In this document: positions 8,209-16,235 of the stretch, one piece after another
Position numbering within the stretch: position 1 is the first letter of the stretch
How the letters are laid out: every line of letters starts with the position of its first letter
Origin: Microscillaceae bacterium
GTDB taxonomy: Bacteria > Bacteroidota > Bacteroidia > Cytophagales > Microscillaceae
NCBI GenBank assembly: GCA_003483885.1
Contig: DMXI01000354.1
Location: 1 to 29,237, forward strand
Reading direction: 5' to 3'
Length of the DNA stretch: 29,237 nucleotides
The notes under the pieces: model-generated
The model's database searches: none
The model's input: the letters and a program-made list of their open reading frames with translations, nothing else
Told to the model about the DNA's origin: nothing
Translations under genes and position numbers: made by a program

Positions 8209-10309
8209 TACTAGTCTGTGGTTGGTTCATTAGTTTTTTCAACGCCTCTACAAATTCATCTCCCTCAGGTACTTTTACTTCATAAATCACCTTGTCGTCT
8301 ATAAAACTACCATCATAATCGGTAACAGCAAACAGTTTGGTATTGCTTGGTTGAGGTTTTTTGGCGCAAAACCCTTCGCCTAGTACCAAGGCCATTTTGC
8401 CATAATCCCCATAAAAGTATTCTTGCAATAAAGGGATGATCTGGCGAGCAAAGGCTTGCTGAAGCCCTTCGGTATCTTTGACGGGCATAAAAAAACTATG
8501 GCCAATCAAGTGATCTTTATTTAATAGAACTTCTATGCGTCGGTTGATGATGGTAAGTAATTTTTCTAATGCAATAGAATAGTCATTGGTAATGGCCAAT
8601 ACCCCTTCTTCTTCCTGTAAGTCTCCATCACTTGTAATTAAGCTCGGATTAGGAGGCATTTCCTCAAAACTAAACCTCCGGCGTAAAGCCGTATCCAAAG
8701 CCTCAATGCTTCGGTCAGCGGTATTCATGGTGCCTATGATGTAGAGATTGGCCGGCACCCCAAACACCGTTTTGCTATAAGGCAAAGTAACCGTTAACTC
8801 TTCGTCGCTACCCAGGCGCTTGCTTTCCTCAATCAAGGTAATGAGCTCGCCAAAAATAGCCGATACATTGCCTCGGTTGATTTCGTCGATAAAAACGGCA
8901 TATTTTGGTGCGGCTTCAAATTTCTTCTGACGGTTTTCTTTAGTATCTTCCAAACATTGCTTGAAGTTAGTATAACCTGCCAACTGTAACGCTTTGAAAC
9001 AAGCCTTATAAAAAGTGCCTTGTTCAATAGTATAGGTCAAAACATCTTGTGTTATACTATCTTCTGCTTGTATCTGAGGCTTGATACCTTCTATAAAATC
9101 TTCGTAAACAAAACTTTGATGAAAGGTTACGAATTGATAGTTTTTTTGAGTAATACTGGAGGAGTTAGTACTTGAGGCTAATTGATTTTTTATTTCAATT
9201 AATTTGGGCGCTTCTTCCTCTACTTTATCCTGTATGATACTCCACTGCTTTTGTTCATTTTTAATAAAAATCAATGGATATCTCTTGTTTTTGTCATCTG
9301 TAGAAGTGTCAACCTCCTTACTATGTATATATAATTGGGCCGAAACAGTCGAGTCAGGAGTCTTTCCGTTTGATATGTCAGCCTTGATCTGCACCAAGTG
9401 ATGTTTATAGATTTCTCCAGTGGTGGCCTCTTGCAACTCTAATAGTGCCAAAGCAATCACTTTCCACCAAGGAAGTTGTTCTACAATTTCAGTCAATTTT
9501 TGCTGTTCTGTAATCTTATCTTCTTTACTGATAAATAAATCAAAGTATTCGTTTTGAAGTTTATAAGTTTTACCTGTACCAGGAGGGCCATAGAGGATTT
9601 GGTTGAGGGAGTAGTTGGTGTGTATTGTGTGTGTATTGGTGTGATAAAATCCTGCATCTTGTCCAGTAAGTTCCCAATAAAATATACTTAACCAATAGGT
9701 GTCTATATCTTCAAAATCTTTTAGTTTCCTGCCAATTTGTTCTTTTACAAATAGGTTTTTGTGATACCAATCCTGAGGAGAGGTGTTGAGGTACTTCTCG
9801 ATGAATCCAGCACTTTGTAGGTTATCAAAGACTTTGTCAAACTTATTACTATAGACTGTGGTAGTCAGACCTGTATGACAAGCAGTAAACACTCGGTTAA
9901 TGAGCAAATGGTTTTGCTTTGGAAGGTTGTTTTTCCAAAAATTATTAAGTTGTTGGTAATTCTCGAAGCTTGGATCTAAAACAATATTAGGGATTAATTT
10001 CTGAAACTCTGGAGCATTCCTTAAATTTTCAAAATCGTCCCAACTTAGAGAAGACTGCCCTTTTCTGGAAATCCCATTTTCCTTATCATAAATGAGCTTA
10101 TACGTAAAACTGTTGTAAGGATCATCTTCCTGTGCGAAGCTAGTATGGATATAAGCCTTGTGGTCAGTAAGTTGCAACCCTTTTTGCAAGGCCTCTCGAA
10201 TTTGTTGAATATCTTCTACAAAAGACTTGTAACTTTGATACCAAGGATCGAGTTCTTGCTTACGTTTATGCACCAGACTACGGTATAACTCGGGTAATGG
10301 ATTGCTCAT
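8201..10309 (-). CDS. mcrB: McrB-type AAA+ GTPase with an inserted HARE-HTH-like domain
   Basis: A 702-aa protein. The N-terminal 230 residues are of unknown fold, probably the DNA-reading domain. The AAA+ core has Walker A GPPGTGKT (241-248), Walker B VFIDEINRGNVS (about 472-483), the McrB signature MNTADRS (528-534) and the arginine-finger region ALRRRF (541-546). McrB motors use GTP to translocate DNA and activate McrC. Between Walker A and Walker B lies an extra segment (about 281-360) beginning WWKVIALALLELQ and containing GKTPDSTVSAQLY, the signature of HARE-HTH winged-helix modules, which are proposed to read modified DNA. The gene overlaps mcrC by 8 bases and starts 41 bases after the REC-HEPN gene, so it may be co-transcribed with the retron. 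Confidence 0.92.
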   Translation of the reverse strand: MSNPLPELYRSLVHKRKQELDPWYQSYKSFVEDIQQIREALQKGLQLTDHKAYIHTSFAQEDDPYNSFTYKLIYDKENGISRKGQSSLSWDDFENLRNAPEFQKLIPNIVLDPSFENYQQLNNFWKNNLPKQNHLLINRVFTACHTGLTTTVYSNKFDKVFDNLQSAGFIEKYLNTSPQDWYHKNLFVKEQIGRKLKDFEDIDTYWLSIFYWELTGQDAGFYHTNTHTIHTNYSLNQILYGPPGTGKTYKLQNEYFDLFISKEDKITEQQKLTEIVEQLPWWKVIALALLELQEATTGEIYKHHLVQIKADISNGKTPDSTVSAQLYIHSKEVDTSTDDKNKRYPLIFIKNEQKQWSIIQDKVEEEAPKLIEIKNQLASSTNSSSITQKNYQFVTFHQSFVYEDFIEGIKPQIQAEDSITQDVLTYTIEQGTFYKACFKALQLAGYTNFKQCLEDTKENRQKKFEAAPKYAVFIDEINRGNVSAIFGELITLIEESKRLGSDEELTVTLPYSKTVFGVPANLYIIGTMNTADRSIEALDTALRRRFSFEEMPPNPSLITSDGDLQEEEGVLAITNDYSIALEKLLTIINRRIEVLLNKDHLIGHSFFMPVKDTEGLQQAFARQIIPLLQEYFYGDYGKMALVLGEGFCAKKPQPSNTKLFAVTDYDGSFIDDKVIYEVKVPEGDEFVEALKKLMNQPQTSNG

Positions 10310-10350
10310 TTTATTGAAAGATGTGAAATTATGAATAGTTCTTGGTTGAT

Positions 10351-12117
10351 TTAAAGATCACACAAATAGGAAATAATGTCTTTGATTTTGTCAAAAAGTT
10401 TTTGATACCCATTTGCTTCAAAAATATCCTGATTAAGATGTTCTCCCCTACTATTTTGATAATTCATTATATCTTGATCATTATGGATAAATCCATTACG
10501 TTTCTGAATCATAAGAAAAATATCTCGAACAAAACTATGATCTGTTTTCCTCCATTTTTGAAAATATAAACCCGCAAACTTTATCCATTCAGGTGGGTTT
10601 TTGCCTATGTAGTCTTGTTGAGTACCTTCTTTATCGGTATTACAATATTGCCTATCCTCGCTTTTCCACCACCAAGACAAAAGATTTTCCTCTTCATCAA
10701 TGGTCCATTTTTCATTACTTGTTTCTTTGAAAAACTCTTCATTGATGATTTCAATCACAAGGTATAATGCCACATAAGCAAAGGCATATTGTTCTTGAGT
10801 TTGGGCACGATAAAGCAGAGTATAAGCAATGTCTAATTGCTTTTTAATTTCTTCTACAAAATGGCGTTTGTCATACTCCCAAGCATCTAGGCCTGCTTTC
10901 AGTTGTTCTGTATCTTTGTAGGTATCTCTCAAATAGGATTTCTCAAAACAAACTACTATATCATCTTTAAAATTATCATAATGTGTTTTGGTATCGCTCA
11001 GGGCATAGTTAAACTCAGGTGATTCTTTGATGTAGTAGGCAGCAGCTCCCTTGTTTAATGCGGCCTGAATATTCCATACCTTATTTGAGGCAGTGGATAC
11101 AATGATTTGATAACCTTTATTTGCATTCAAAAATGCCTCAATCAGGCGATTACCTGAAAGTTCGGGAGGAGCCACCAAGGTATGACCCAAATCTTCTTCT
11201 TCAGGGTTTAATCTAAGGTCAATGATGATTAGATCCCAATTTTCCCCAATATGTGATTTACATTCATCGTAAAAACCATCAAAGTCGGTAAATAGTCCGG
11301 TTTCGCTGTTTTTATATCTTCCACTATCTATAGACACAAAACCATTTCCTGCCGATCTGAAGATGTGGCTCATCAATGTTGTCCATCCTTCGTCTGCTTG
11401 GTCATCTATAAACAATACTTTTTTTCTAGTACAAGGTAATGGTTCCAAGTCTACATACTCTTGCGAGCTAAATGTTCCAAGACAAGCTATAAGGTATTGA
11501 GCATACAATGTTTTTAGCAAGTTGCCTAGTTTTGTGTCTTGCCATATGGCATTACCTTGGTTAGTCACTTGAGCAAGCTTGAGGCATCCCCAGGCATTGG
11601 CAATGCTATGTTTTCCAGCAGTGGCCTTTGGCCTGATTTGTAGCCTGTGAAGTATATTGTTTTGATAATCCTCAGTGGTAGGAATGGTTGTTTTTTCCAG
11701 TACTGATTTGATTTCCTCGGCATCATAGCCAGCCAAATAACTTCCTTTGGTAAGCAATAGGTTTTGAGGTTGATTATCAGGATCAAAATCTTGGTTTTTG
11801 AGTATTACCTCTAAGTTGAAATCAGATAAAAACACAATAGGAATGAGTCTTTGTGCCAAGGTAAGTTCGTGATTTAACCTAATATGTAGGGCTATTTTCA
11901 ATCCAGCGAAGTTGTTGGGGGCATCATGCGGTATTGAAACGGGAATGATTAAAGTTTGTATATCCTTTGCCTGAAATAATCTTGTGACCTGATCGTGGTA
12001 TTCACTTTCAGTGTCCATTGATTCATGCTCTATTATCTGTTCCTCTGGCAATGCCAAATCTGTGATAACTTGTTTGAGTAGGTCACTATAGTCAGATATG
12101 ATATATACATTTTCCAT
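10351..12117 (-). CDS. Receiver-receiver-HEPN protein, probable RNase effector of the retron
   Basis: A 588-aa protein with three parts, all assigned by eye. Residues 1-130 are a degenerate receiver-like Rossmann domain (VYIISDY, TLIIPVS, IPIVFLSD, LLLTKGSY). Residues 232-366 are a fuller response-regulator receiver: acidic pair D238-D239 in VLFIDDQ, probable phospho-acceptor D300 in LIIIDLRL, S341/T342 in IIVSTASN, and K364 in YYIKES. Residues 400-588 are helical and end with QKRNGFIHND, where R540-N-x3-H545 is the RNxxxH catalytic motif of HEPN ribonucleases. The likely role is an RNA-cutting toxin held in check or released by receiver signalling. It is the third gene of the RT operon, 31 bases after the 210-aa gene, and precedes mcrB by 41 bases. 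Confidence 0.75.
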   Translation of the reverse strand: MENVYIISDYSDLLKQVITDLALPEEQIIEHESMDTESEYHDQVTRLFQAKDIQTLIIPVSIPHDAPNNFAGLKIALHIRLNHELTLAQRLIPIVFLSDFNLEVILKNQDFDPDNQPQNLLLTKGSYLAGYDAEEIKSVLEKTTIPTTEDYQNNILHRLQIRPKATAGKHSIANAWGCLKLAQVTNQGNAIWQDTKLGNLLKTLYAQYLIACLGTFSSQEYVDLEPLPCTRKKVLFIDDQADEGWTTLMSHIFRSAGNGFVSIDSGRYKNSETGLFTDFDGFYDECKSHIGENWDLIIIDLRLNPEEEDLGHTLVAPPELSGNRLIEAFLNANKGYQIIVSTASNKVWNIQAALNKGAAAYYIKESPEFNYALSDTKTHYDNFKDDIVVCFEKSYLRDTYKDTEQLKAGLDAWEYDKRHFVEEIKKQLDIAYTLLYRAQTQEQYAFAYVALYLVIEIINEEFFKETSNEKWTIDEEENLLSWWWKSEDRQYCNTDKEGTQQDYIGKNPPEWIKFAGLYFQKWRKTDHSFVRDIFLMIQKRNGFIHNDQDIMNYQNSRGEHLNQDIFEANGYQKLFDKIKDIISYLCDL

Positions 12118-12148
12118 GTTTACTGATTTGCTTTTGTTGGCCTTTGGT

Positions 12149-12781
12149 TTATCGGATTTGCTGATTAATTTCGTTGATAATATCGTTTGTTGAAAACTGC
12201 TTGGTTTTCCAGGCTTCTACTATTTCGGTCGCATCCTTGTCATAAATAAGGGCAATACCCTGCAATATAGACTCGTTTTCGCTCAAACTATCGAGTGATG
12301 TCAACCTGACTTGAGTCATCAAATATTTTACTTGAGTCATCTTTTCTACATTCTCGAAATCTGCACCCCAAAACAGCGTTTTAAGTTCAATTTGTTGGTG
12401 ATTCATAAAATAATCAAGCAATACCCGCAGGTGGGTATAAAAAAGATCTTTGTTGATTTGTTTATTCTCAAAACGGGTTTCAAGCCCCCGGCTAAATTCA
12501 ATCATGGGAATGTTGAGGTCTTGGACTTTTTTTACAAGATTTTCCCGGCTTCTCAGATTATTCTCATTATTGAGAGACTTCCCTTGAGCATCTAATAGCT
12601 GGAGGGTTTTATGGTAACAAAAAAGCGAATACTGACTCAGGGTTTTAACCAAACTGCCTAAGTCGGTAGTTTTAATCTCAGTATGAATGGTGCATATCTC
12701 TACATAAGGCGTTTGCTGCAAATAATCTACCTCATTAAATTTATGCCTTTCGATAAAAGTGTCGTCAAGAATTATGATCAT
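12149..12781 (-). CDS. Small receiver-like protein coupled to the retron RT
   Basis: A 210-aa protein with no family that I know for certain. The first strand MIIILDDTF gives the acidic pair D6-D7 of a response-regulator receiver. SLFCYHKTL (residues 52-60) looks like strand 3 but has His57 where the phospho-acceptor Asp should be. NIPMIEFSRG (90-99) looks like strand 4 with the conserved Ser/Thr. The C-terminal half is helical (EAWKTKQFSTNDIINEI). It may be an inactive receiver that mediates protein contact. Its ATG follows the RT stop codon with no base in between (TAGATG), so translation is coupled to the RT. The start is chosen because it begins the first strand. Confidence 0.65.
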   Translation of the reverse strand: MIIILDDTFIERHKFNEVDYLQQTPYVEICTIHTEIKTTDLGSLVKTLSQYSLFCYHKTLQLLDAQGKSLNNENNLRSRENLVKKVQDLNIPMIEFSRGLETRFENKQINKDLFYTHLRVLLDYFMNHQQIELKTLFWGADFENVEKMTQVKYLMTQVRLTSLDSLSENESILQGIALIYDKDATEIVEAWKTKQFSTNDIINEINQQIR

Positions 12782-14791
12782 CTAATAAAACTTTAAAATA
12801 TGGGTGAAACCTTTGATGTGTTTTTCCTCTTCTTCAGATGATTTTCCTAGGTTCTGCTTATCGGCAAGTATGGTTTTTGATTGAAAACCATCTGGAAATT
12901 TTGCTTCAATGTTATAATTGCATAAACCCCAAAGCAAAGTTTTAATTGTATTCAAATCCCCTTTGATAAAACCTTCGTCGTTGGCGGGTTTTGTGGCTTC
13001 AGAATCTACGTGGGTAATGATTAACTTTTTGATATGTGTACTGCCTGATTTTTCTTTTATGAAATCTATGGTAAGACCATAACAAAAATTAGCTTCACCG
13101 TGGGTTTTGATAGTAGAAAATATATGATACAAAGCCAATTGAAATCTGTCTACATCGGTGTAAAACTCGGCTACTTTGATGGTATCATTGCTTATTTGAA
13201 TATCGAAAGAGCTTCTGGAGTCGCCCAATGCTAAAGTAATGGCTTCATCAATAATGGCAGGAAGATACCCTGCTCGTACTTCTATGGTGTGTTTAAAAGG
13301 GAGAATCATTTCTTGGTTCCATTTAGCATTTGAGGCAGGATGGAGCGACGACTTCTGATACCATTCTACAAATTTAGGTTCAGACCATCCCATATGATGG
13401 TAGTTTTTTTCTTCTCCTTTTCGGGTAAACCATTCGGGGGCAGACGCAAAAGTATATTGTTGGATTCTTTCTAAAAGTGCTGTTGGTACATTGGGGTATT
13501 TTTTTTGTCCTTGATCAAACTCCTCTTTACACAATGCCATAAACTCTGTATAATCAGGTGGAGTGATGTCATTGAATTTATGGGTAAGATACTTCAGCCC
13601 CTTACTGTTATTAAATAAACTTAAAAAGCCTTTGGTCTCTTGTGGCCTTGGCAAGGGTTTACTGGACTTTCTCTTAGGTTTCTTTGGTTTGGTATCGTTA
13701 TTACCAGCCACTGAGGCTAGTTCGTCAAACCTTTGTTTCAAGCGTCGATAAGTATTGTTTTTTTTACCTTTTACCATCTTCAAGAAGTTTAGTTTTCCTT
13801 CCAATATCCTTTGAAGTGGAGGCGCTTTTTTTTGTGCATTTACCGCGCTCTTCTGGTAATCTTGCTGAAACAATCGCTCAGCTTTGATTTTGCCATAAGT
13901 TTCCCAGTAATATAACCACATGCGTATTTGCTTTACATAAGCCCGGTGTACATTTACGTTTTTATCATTGACTACCAATCCTGTGACCTGTTGTCGCTCG
14001 TACTTGGTTTGTAATCGCGTTTTTTGAGCATTAATGGTCAATTTTTGATCATCTACAATGATGCGTTGTAACTCAGCCTGAAAGTCGGCTTGAGTGTATA
14101 TATTATCAGAAGATGAAAACGTGATATCGTCCGCATAACGGGTATATTTTGCCCCAAATCGTTTGGCCAAACCGTTTAGCCTCCGGTCTAACTTAATACA
14201 AAGAATATTACTAAGAGTGGGAGAAGTTGGGCTTCCTTGGGGAAGTATCATTTGGGTCTTTCCATCAATTTCAATCGGATGAGTGCATAAGGAAGCTAAA
14301 AGAAATGCCAGGGGTTCTTGGGATTTTTTAAGTCCAAATGGTTGGTACATAAATGCCATTTTGACCTTGTTTCTATTAAAAGAGTGAAAGAAATCTTTGA
14401 GGTCAATATTATACACATAATTACTGTTGGTGTGTATGCGGGCATTGTCAACTATAGATTTTCCTGGTACAAAGCCGGTAGCTGTTTTATGTGGTTCGTG
14501 CAAACACTGTAATAAAAAATTGAGCGAACTAAGAACAATTCTCAATCCCCTTACAGGAGCATGAATGACTCTATTATCTCCTGATTTTTTCTTTACATGA
14601 AAAGGAGTATATCTACTTTTACAAATGGCTGGGTTGGCATAGTAAGTCAATGATTTTAAGTGAATTTTTGTAGCTTTTTCACCATAAAGTAGCTTTTTTG
14701 CTTTAGTCAAAATCTTGACTAAATCTTCTTTACTTTGTATAGCAGCAAATTGTGCTCTTAGAAGGTTTATTTCAGTTTGTTTAATTTTCAT
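12782..14791 (-). CDS. Retron-type reverse transcriptase fused to a histidine-kinase-ATPase-like C-terminal domain
   Basis: A 669-aa protein from the ATG at 14791. Residues 1-330 are a retron RT: NARIH (116-120, the retron NAxxH motif), the acidic pair in NIDLKDFF, LPQGSPTSPTLSN, YADD (219-222) in RYADDITFSS, and VTGLVV (269-274), the retron VTG motif. A basic linker (KPKKPKRKSSK) follows. The last 170 residues resemble a degenerate GHKL ATPase: DVDRFQLALYHIFSTIKTHG lines up with the DxxRLxQxLxNLLSNAIKHT N-box, but the metal-binding Asn is lost (SN becomes ST), and the end GFTHILKFY resembles the closing strand. It should reverse-transcribe the upstream ncRNA. A GTG at 14824 is also in frame but lies inside the a2 arm of the ncRNA, so the ATG, preceded by GAGG, is preferred. 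It is the first gene of the operon. Confidence 0.88.
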   Translation of the reverse strand: MKIKQTEINLLRAQFAAIQSKEDLVKILTKAKKLLYGEKATKIHLKSLTYYANPAICKSRYTPFHVKKKSGDNRVIHAPVRGLRIVLSSLNFLLQCLHEPHKTATGFVPGKSIVDNARIHTNSNYVYNIDLKDFFHSFNRNKVKMAFMYQPFGLKKSQEPLAFLLASLCTHPIEIDGKTQMILPQGSPTSPTLSNILCIKLDRRLNGLAKRFGAKYTRYADDITFSSSDNIYTQADFQAELQRIIVDDQKLTINAQKTRLQTKYERQQVTGLVVNDKNVNVHRAYVKQIRMWLYYWETYGKIKAERLFQQDYQKSAVNAQKKAPPLQRILEGKLNFLKMVKGKKNNTYRRLKQRFDELASVAGNNDTKPKKPKRKSSKPLPRPQETKGFLSLFNNSKGLKYLTHKFNDITPPDYTEFMALCKEEFDQGQKKYPNVPTALLERIQQYTFASAPEWFTRKGEEKNYHHMGWSEPKFVEWYQKSSLHPASNAKWNQEMILPFKHTIEVRAGYLPAIIDEAITLALGDSRSSFDIQISNDTIKVAEFYTDVDRFQLALYHIFSTIKTHGEANFCYGLTIDFIKEKSGSTHIKKLIITHVDSEATKPANDEGFIKGDLNTIKTLLWGLCNYNIEAKFPDGFQSKTILADKQNLGKSSEEEEKHIKGFTHILKFY

Positions 14792-14807
14792 ATTTGCTAC
14801 CTCATCA

Positions 14808-15036
14808 AAGTACTTTAAATGCACCTGTCTTGTATTCCTTATGTATGTAACCGTAATAAATTGTTATTAATTATTTATTTATTATTAAGGTTTTTCGAGC
14901 CATTTTTGAAATAAACTTATGATGTCTAAATAAACCTTTCCCAATCCCGTGAGAGACTGGAAACCGATGCCGATCTTCTTGATAGGATCAAGACAGCACC
15001 AAATCAATATTTTAGACAGGTACATTAAAGATACTT
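14808..15036 (-). ncRNA. Candidate retron msr-msd ncRNA
   Basis: On the minus strand, directly before the RT ATG, two inverted repeats delimit about 229 nt. The a1 arm is at 15036-15014 and ends ACCTGTCT. The a2 arm is at 14830-14808 and begins AGACAGGT. They pair over about 22 bp with two single-base bulges and one G-U. Between them are two short msr-like hairpins: stem TCTTGAT/ATCAAGA (14977-14993), and an 8-bp stem with a TCAC loop (14941-14960; read on the minus strand CCAGTCTC and GGGATTGG). An msd-like stem of AAGGTTT/AAACCTT (14887-14893 with 14932-14938) encloses about 38 nt. The order a1, short hairpins, msd stem, a2, RT is that of known retrons. The exact branching guanosine and msDNA ends cannot be placed from sequence alone. 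Confidence 0.75.
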
Positions 15037-15039
15037 GAA

Positions 15040-15068
15040 CCAATTGTATTCTATATTATTGCAATTGG
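15040..15068. promoter_or_regulatory. Inverted repeat CCAATTG/CAATTGG at the predicted retron start site
   Basis: CCAATTG (15040-15046) and CAATTGG (15062-15068) form an inverted repeat with a 15-base spacer across the predicted transcription start. A third copy of the half-site (AACCAATT, 15098-15105) overlaps the -33 TTG. The pattern fits a repressor site or an additional RNA stem. The binding protein is unknown; the divergent WYL regulator is the natural candidate. Confidence 0.4.
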
Positions 15069-15073
15069 CACCT

Positions 15074-15103
15074 CAAATATAGTAATTTTACAGGCTTAAC
15101 CAA
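15074..15103 (-). promoter_or_regulatory. Bacteroidetes-type promoter for the retron ncRNA and operon
   Basis: Read on the minus strand, TTG (15103-15101) and TATATTTG (15081-15074) are 19 bases apart, matching the Bacteroidetes sigma-ABfr consensus TTTG near -33 and TAnnTTTG near -7. Transcription would start near 15067, about 30 bases before the a1 arm. Confidence 0.6.
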
Positions 15104-15115
15104 TTAGAATTAAGT

Positions 15116-15130
15116 TGCCTTATTAAGGCA
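15116..15130. promoter_or_regulatory. 15-bp palindrome TGCCTTATTAAGGCA between the retron and the WYL gene
   Basis: Perfect 7-bp arms with one central T, located between the retron promoter and the WYL start. It is directly followed by CACTCTTT, which recurs 38 bases on (ACACTCTTT at 15130 and 15168). It is a plausible operator for divergent control of both transcripts. Confidence 0.4.
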
Positions 15131-15165
15131 CACTCTTTAAGTATACACAAACTAAACTACCAACC

Positions 15166-15185
15166 GTACACTCTTTGTGGACTGA
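15166..15185 (+). promoter_or_regulatory. Motif shared with the exonuclease I upstream region, copy 1
   Basis: GTACACTCTTTGTGGACTGA lies 24 bases before the WYL ATG and matches 17789-17808 at 16 of 20 bases, with TTGTGGACTG identical. This is a candidate binding site for a common regulator. Confidence 0.35.
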
Positions 15186-15209
15186 TTAATTTAAAAAAAT
15201 TGAGTAACG

Positions 15210-16235
15210 ATGCCTATCAACAAAAATGCACTTATCAGATACCAGGTATTAGACAAATGCTTTTCTAATTTTGGCCGAAAGTATTTTCGGGAAGATTTGC
15301 TAGAAGAAGTAAACAAAGTACTTGTAGAATTGAATGGACCCGATAGTGGCATCAAAAGAACCCAGTTCTACAAAGATCTGGATTTTATGAAAAGCGAAGC
15401 AGGTTATGGTATCGAGTTAGGCGATTATAAAGAAGGCAAAAGGATGTATTATCGATATACAGACCCAAACTTTTCTATCAAAAAACACCTTCTGAGCCAT
15501 ACCGAGCAGCAAACCCTCAAGGAAGCTATCCGGGTGCTGTCTCAATTTCAAGGATTACCCCAGTTTGAGTGGCTCAACGAACTTGTCCCTATACTTTCAG
15601 ATAAGTTGGCGATGAACGATACTAATAGACAGGCCATCCTGTTTGACTCCAATGTAGACTATACGGGTACCCAATACATCGTACCTATCTTCAATGCCAT
15701 TCATCACCAAACCGTGCTAGGCATCAAATACCAAGGCTTCAACGATCCTCATCCTTACGATTTAGAGCTTCACCCTTACATTCTCAAACAATACAACAAT
15801 CGTTGGTTTGTATTAGGGTACAACGATTTCAAAAATTCTCATACCTGGAATCTGGCTCTGGATCGTATCTTATCCATCCGAGACCTGCCCCAAAAAGCCT
15901 ATCATTCCCACAACATCAATTGGGAGGATGATTACTTTTATGACATCATTGGAGTTACTCGTATAGAAGATCAGGAGGTAACTGAAGTAGTGCTTGAATT
16001 TGCCGCTAGTCTAATTCCCTACATACGCACCAAGCCCATTCACCCCAGCCAGCGAGAAGTATCGGTTGCCAAAAATGGGGATACCACCCTTAGTATAGAA
16101 GTAATCCCCAATTATGAATTAGAGCGTTTACTACGCTCTTTTGGTGCACGAGTAAAGATAATATCTCCAGAATGGCTCAAAGAAAAACTGATTGAAGAAC
16201 TTACGGCCAGCCTGAAACAATACGATGAGGCCTAA
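15210..16235 (+). CDS. WYL-domain transcriptional regulator (YafY-like)
   Basis: A 341-aa protein with the usual layout of the family: N-terminal helix-turn-helix (residues 1-80, YFREDLLEEVNKVL and IKRTQFYKDLDFM), central WYL domain (about 155-235, with VLGIKYQGF, ELHPYILKQYNNRWFVLGY and LALDRILSI) and C-terminal WCX extension (about 250-335, ending FGARVKIISPEWLKEKLIEEL). WYL proteins are ligand-sensing regulators that often sit in and repress defence islands and may bind nucleic acids. It is divergent from the retron, separated by 173 bases from the a1 arm, and its stop codon overlaps the exonuclease I stop by 4 bases in convergent orientation. Several palindromes between it and the retron suggest that it controls that operon and itself. 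Confidence 0.93.
   Translation: MPINKNALIRYQVLDKCFSNFGRKYFREDLLEEVNKVLVELNGPDSGIKRTQFYKDLDFMKSEAGYGIELGDYKEGKRMYYRYTDPNFSIKKHLLSHTEQQTLKEAIRVLSQFQGLPQFEWLNELVPILSDKLAMNDTNRQAILFDSNVDYTGTQYIVPIFNAIHHQTVLGIKYQGFNDPHPYDLELHPYILKQYNNRWFVLGYNDFKNSHTWNLALDRILSIRDLPQKAYHSHNINWEDDYFYDIIGVTRIEDQEVTEVVLEFAASLIPYIRTKPIHPSQREVSVAKNGDTTLSIEVIPNYELERLLRSFGARVKIISPEWLKEKLIEELTASLKQYDEA

Noticed and set aside
14792..14824. GTG at 14824 as the start of the reverse transcriptase
   Set aside because: It lies within the a2 arm of the predicted ncRNA; the ATG at 14791 has GAGG at a fitting distance upstream.
14941..14993. The two hairpins before the RT as a transcription terminator of the WYL or retron genes
   Set aside because: Neither is followed by a T-run on either strand, and both lie inside the a1/a2-bounded interval, which the retron model explains better.
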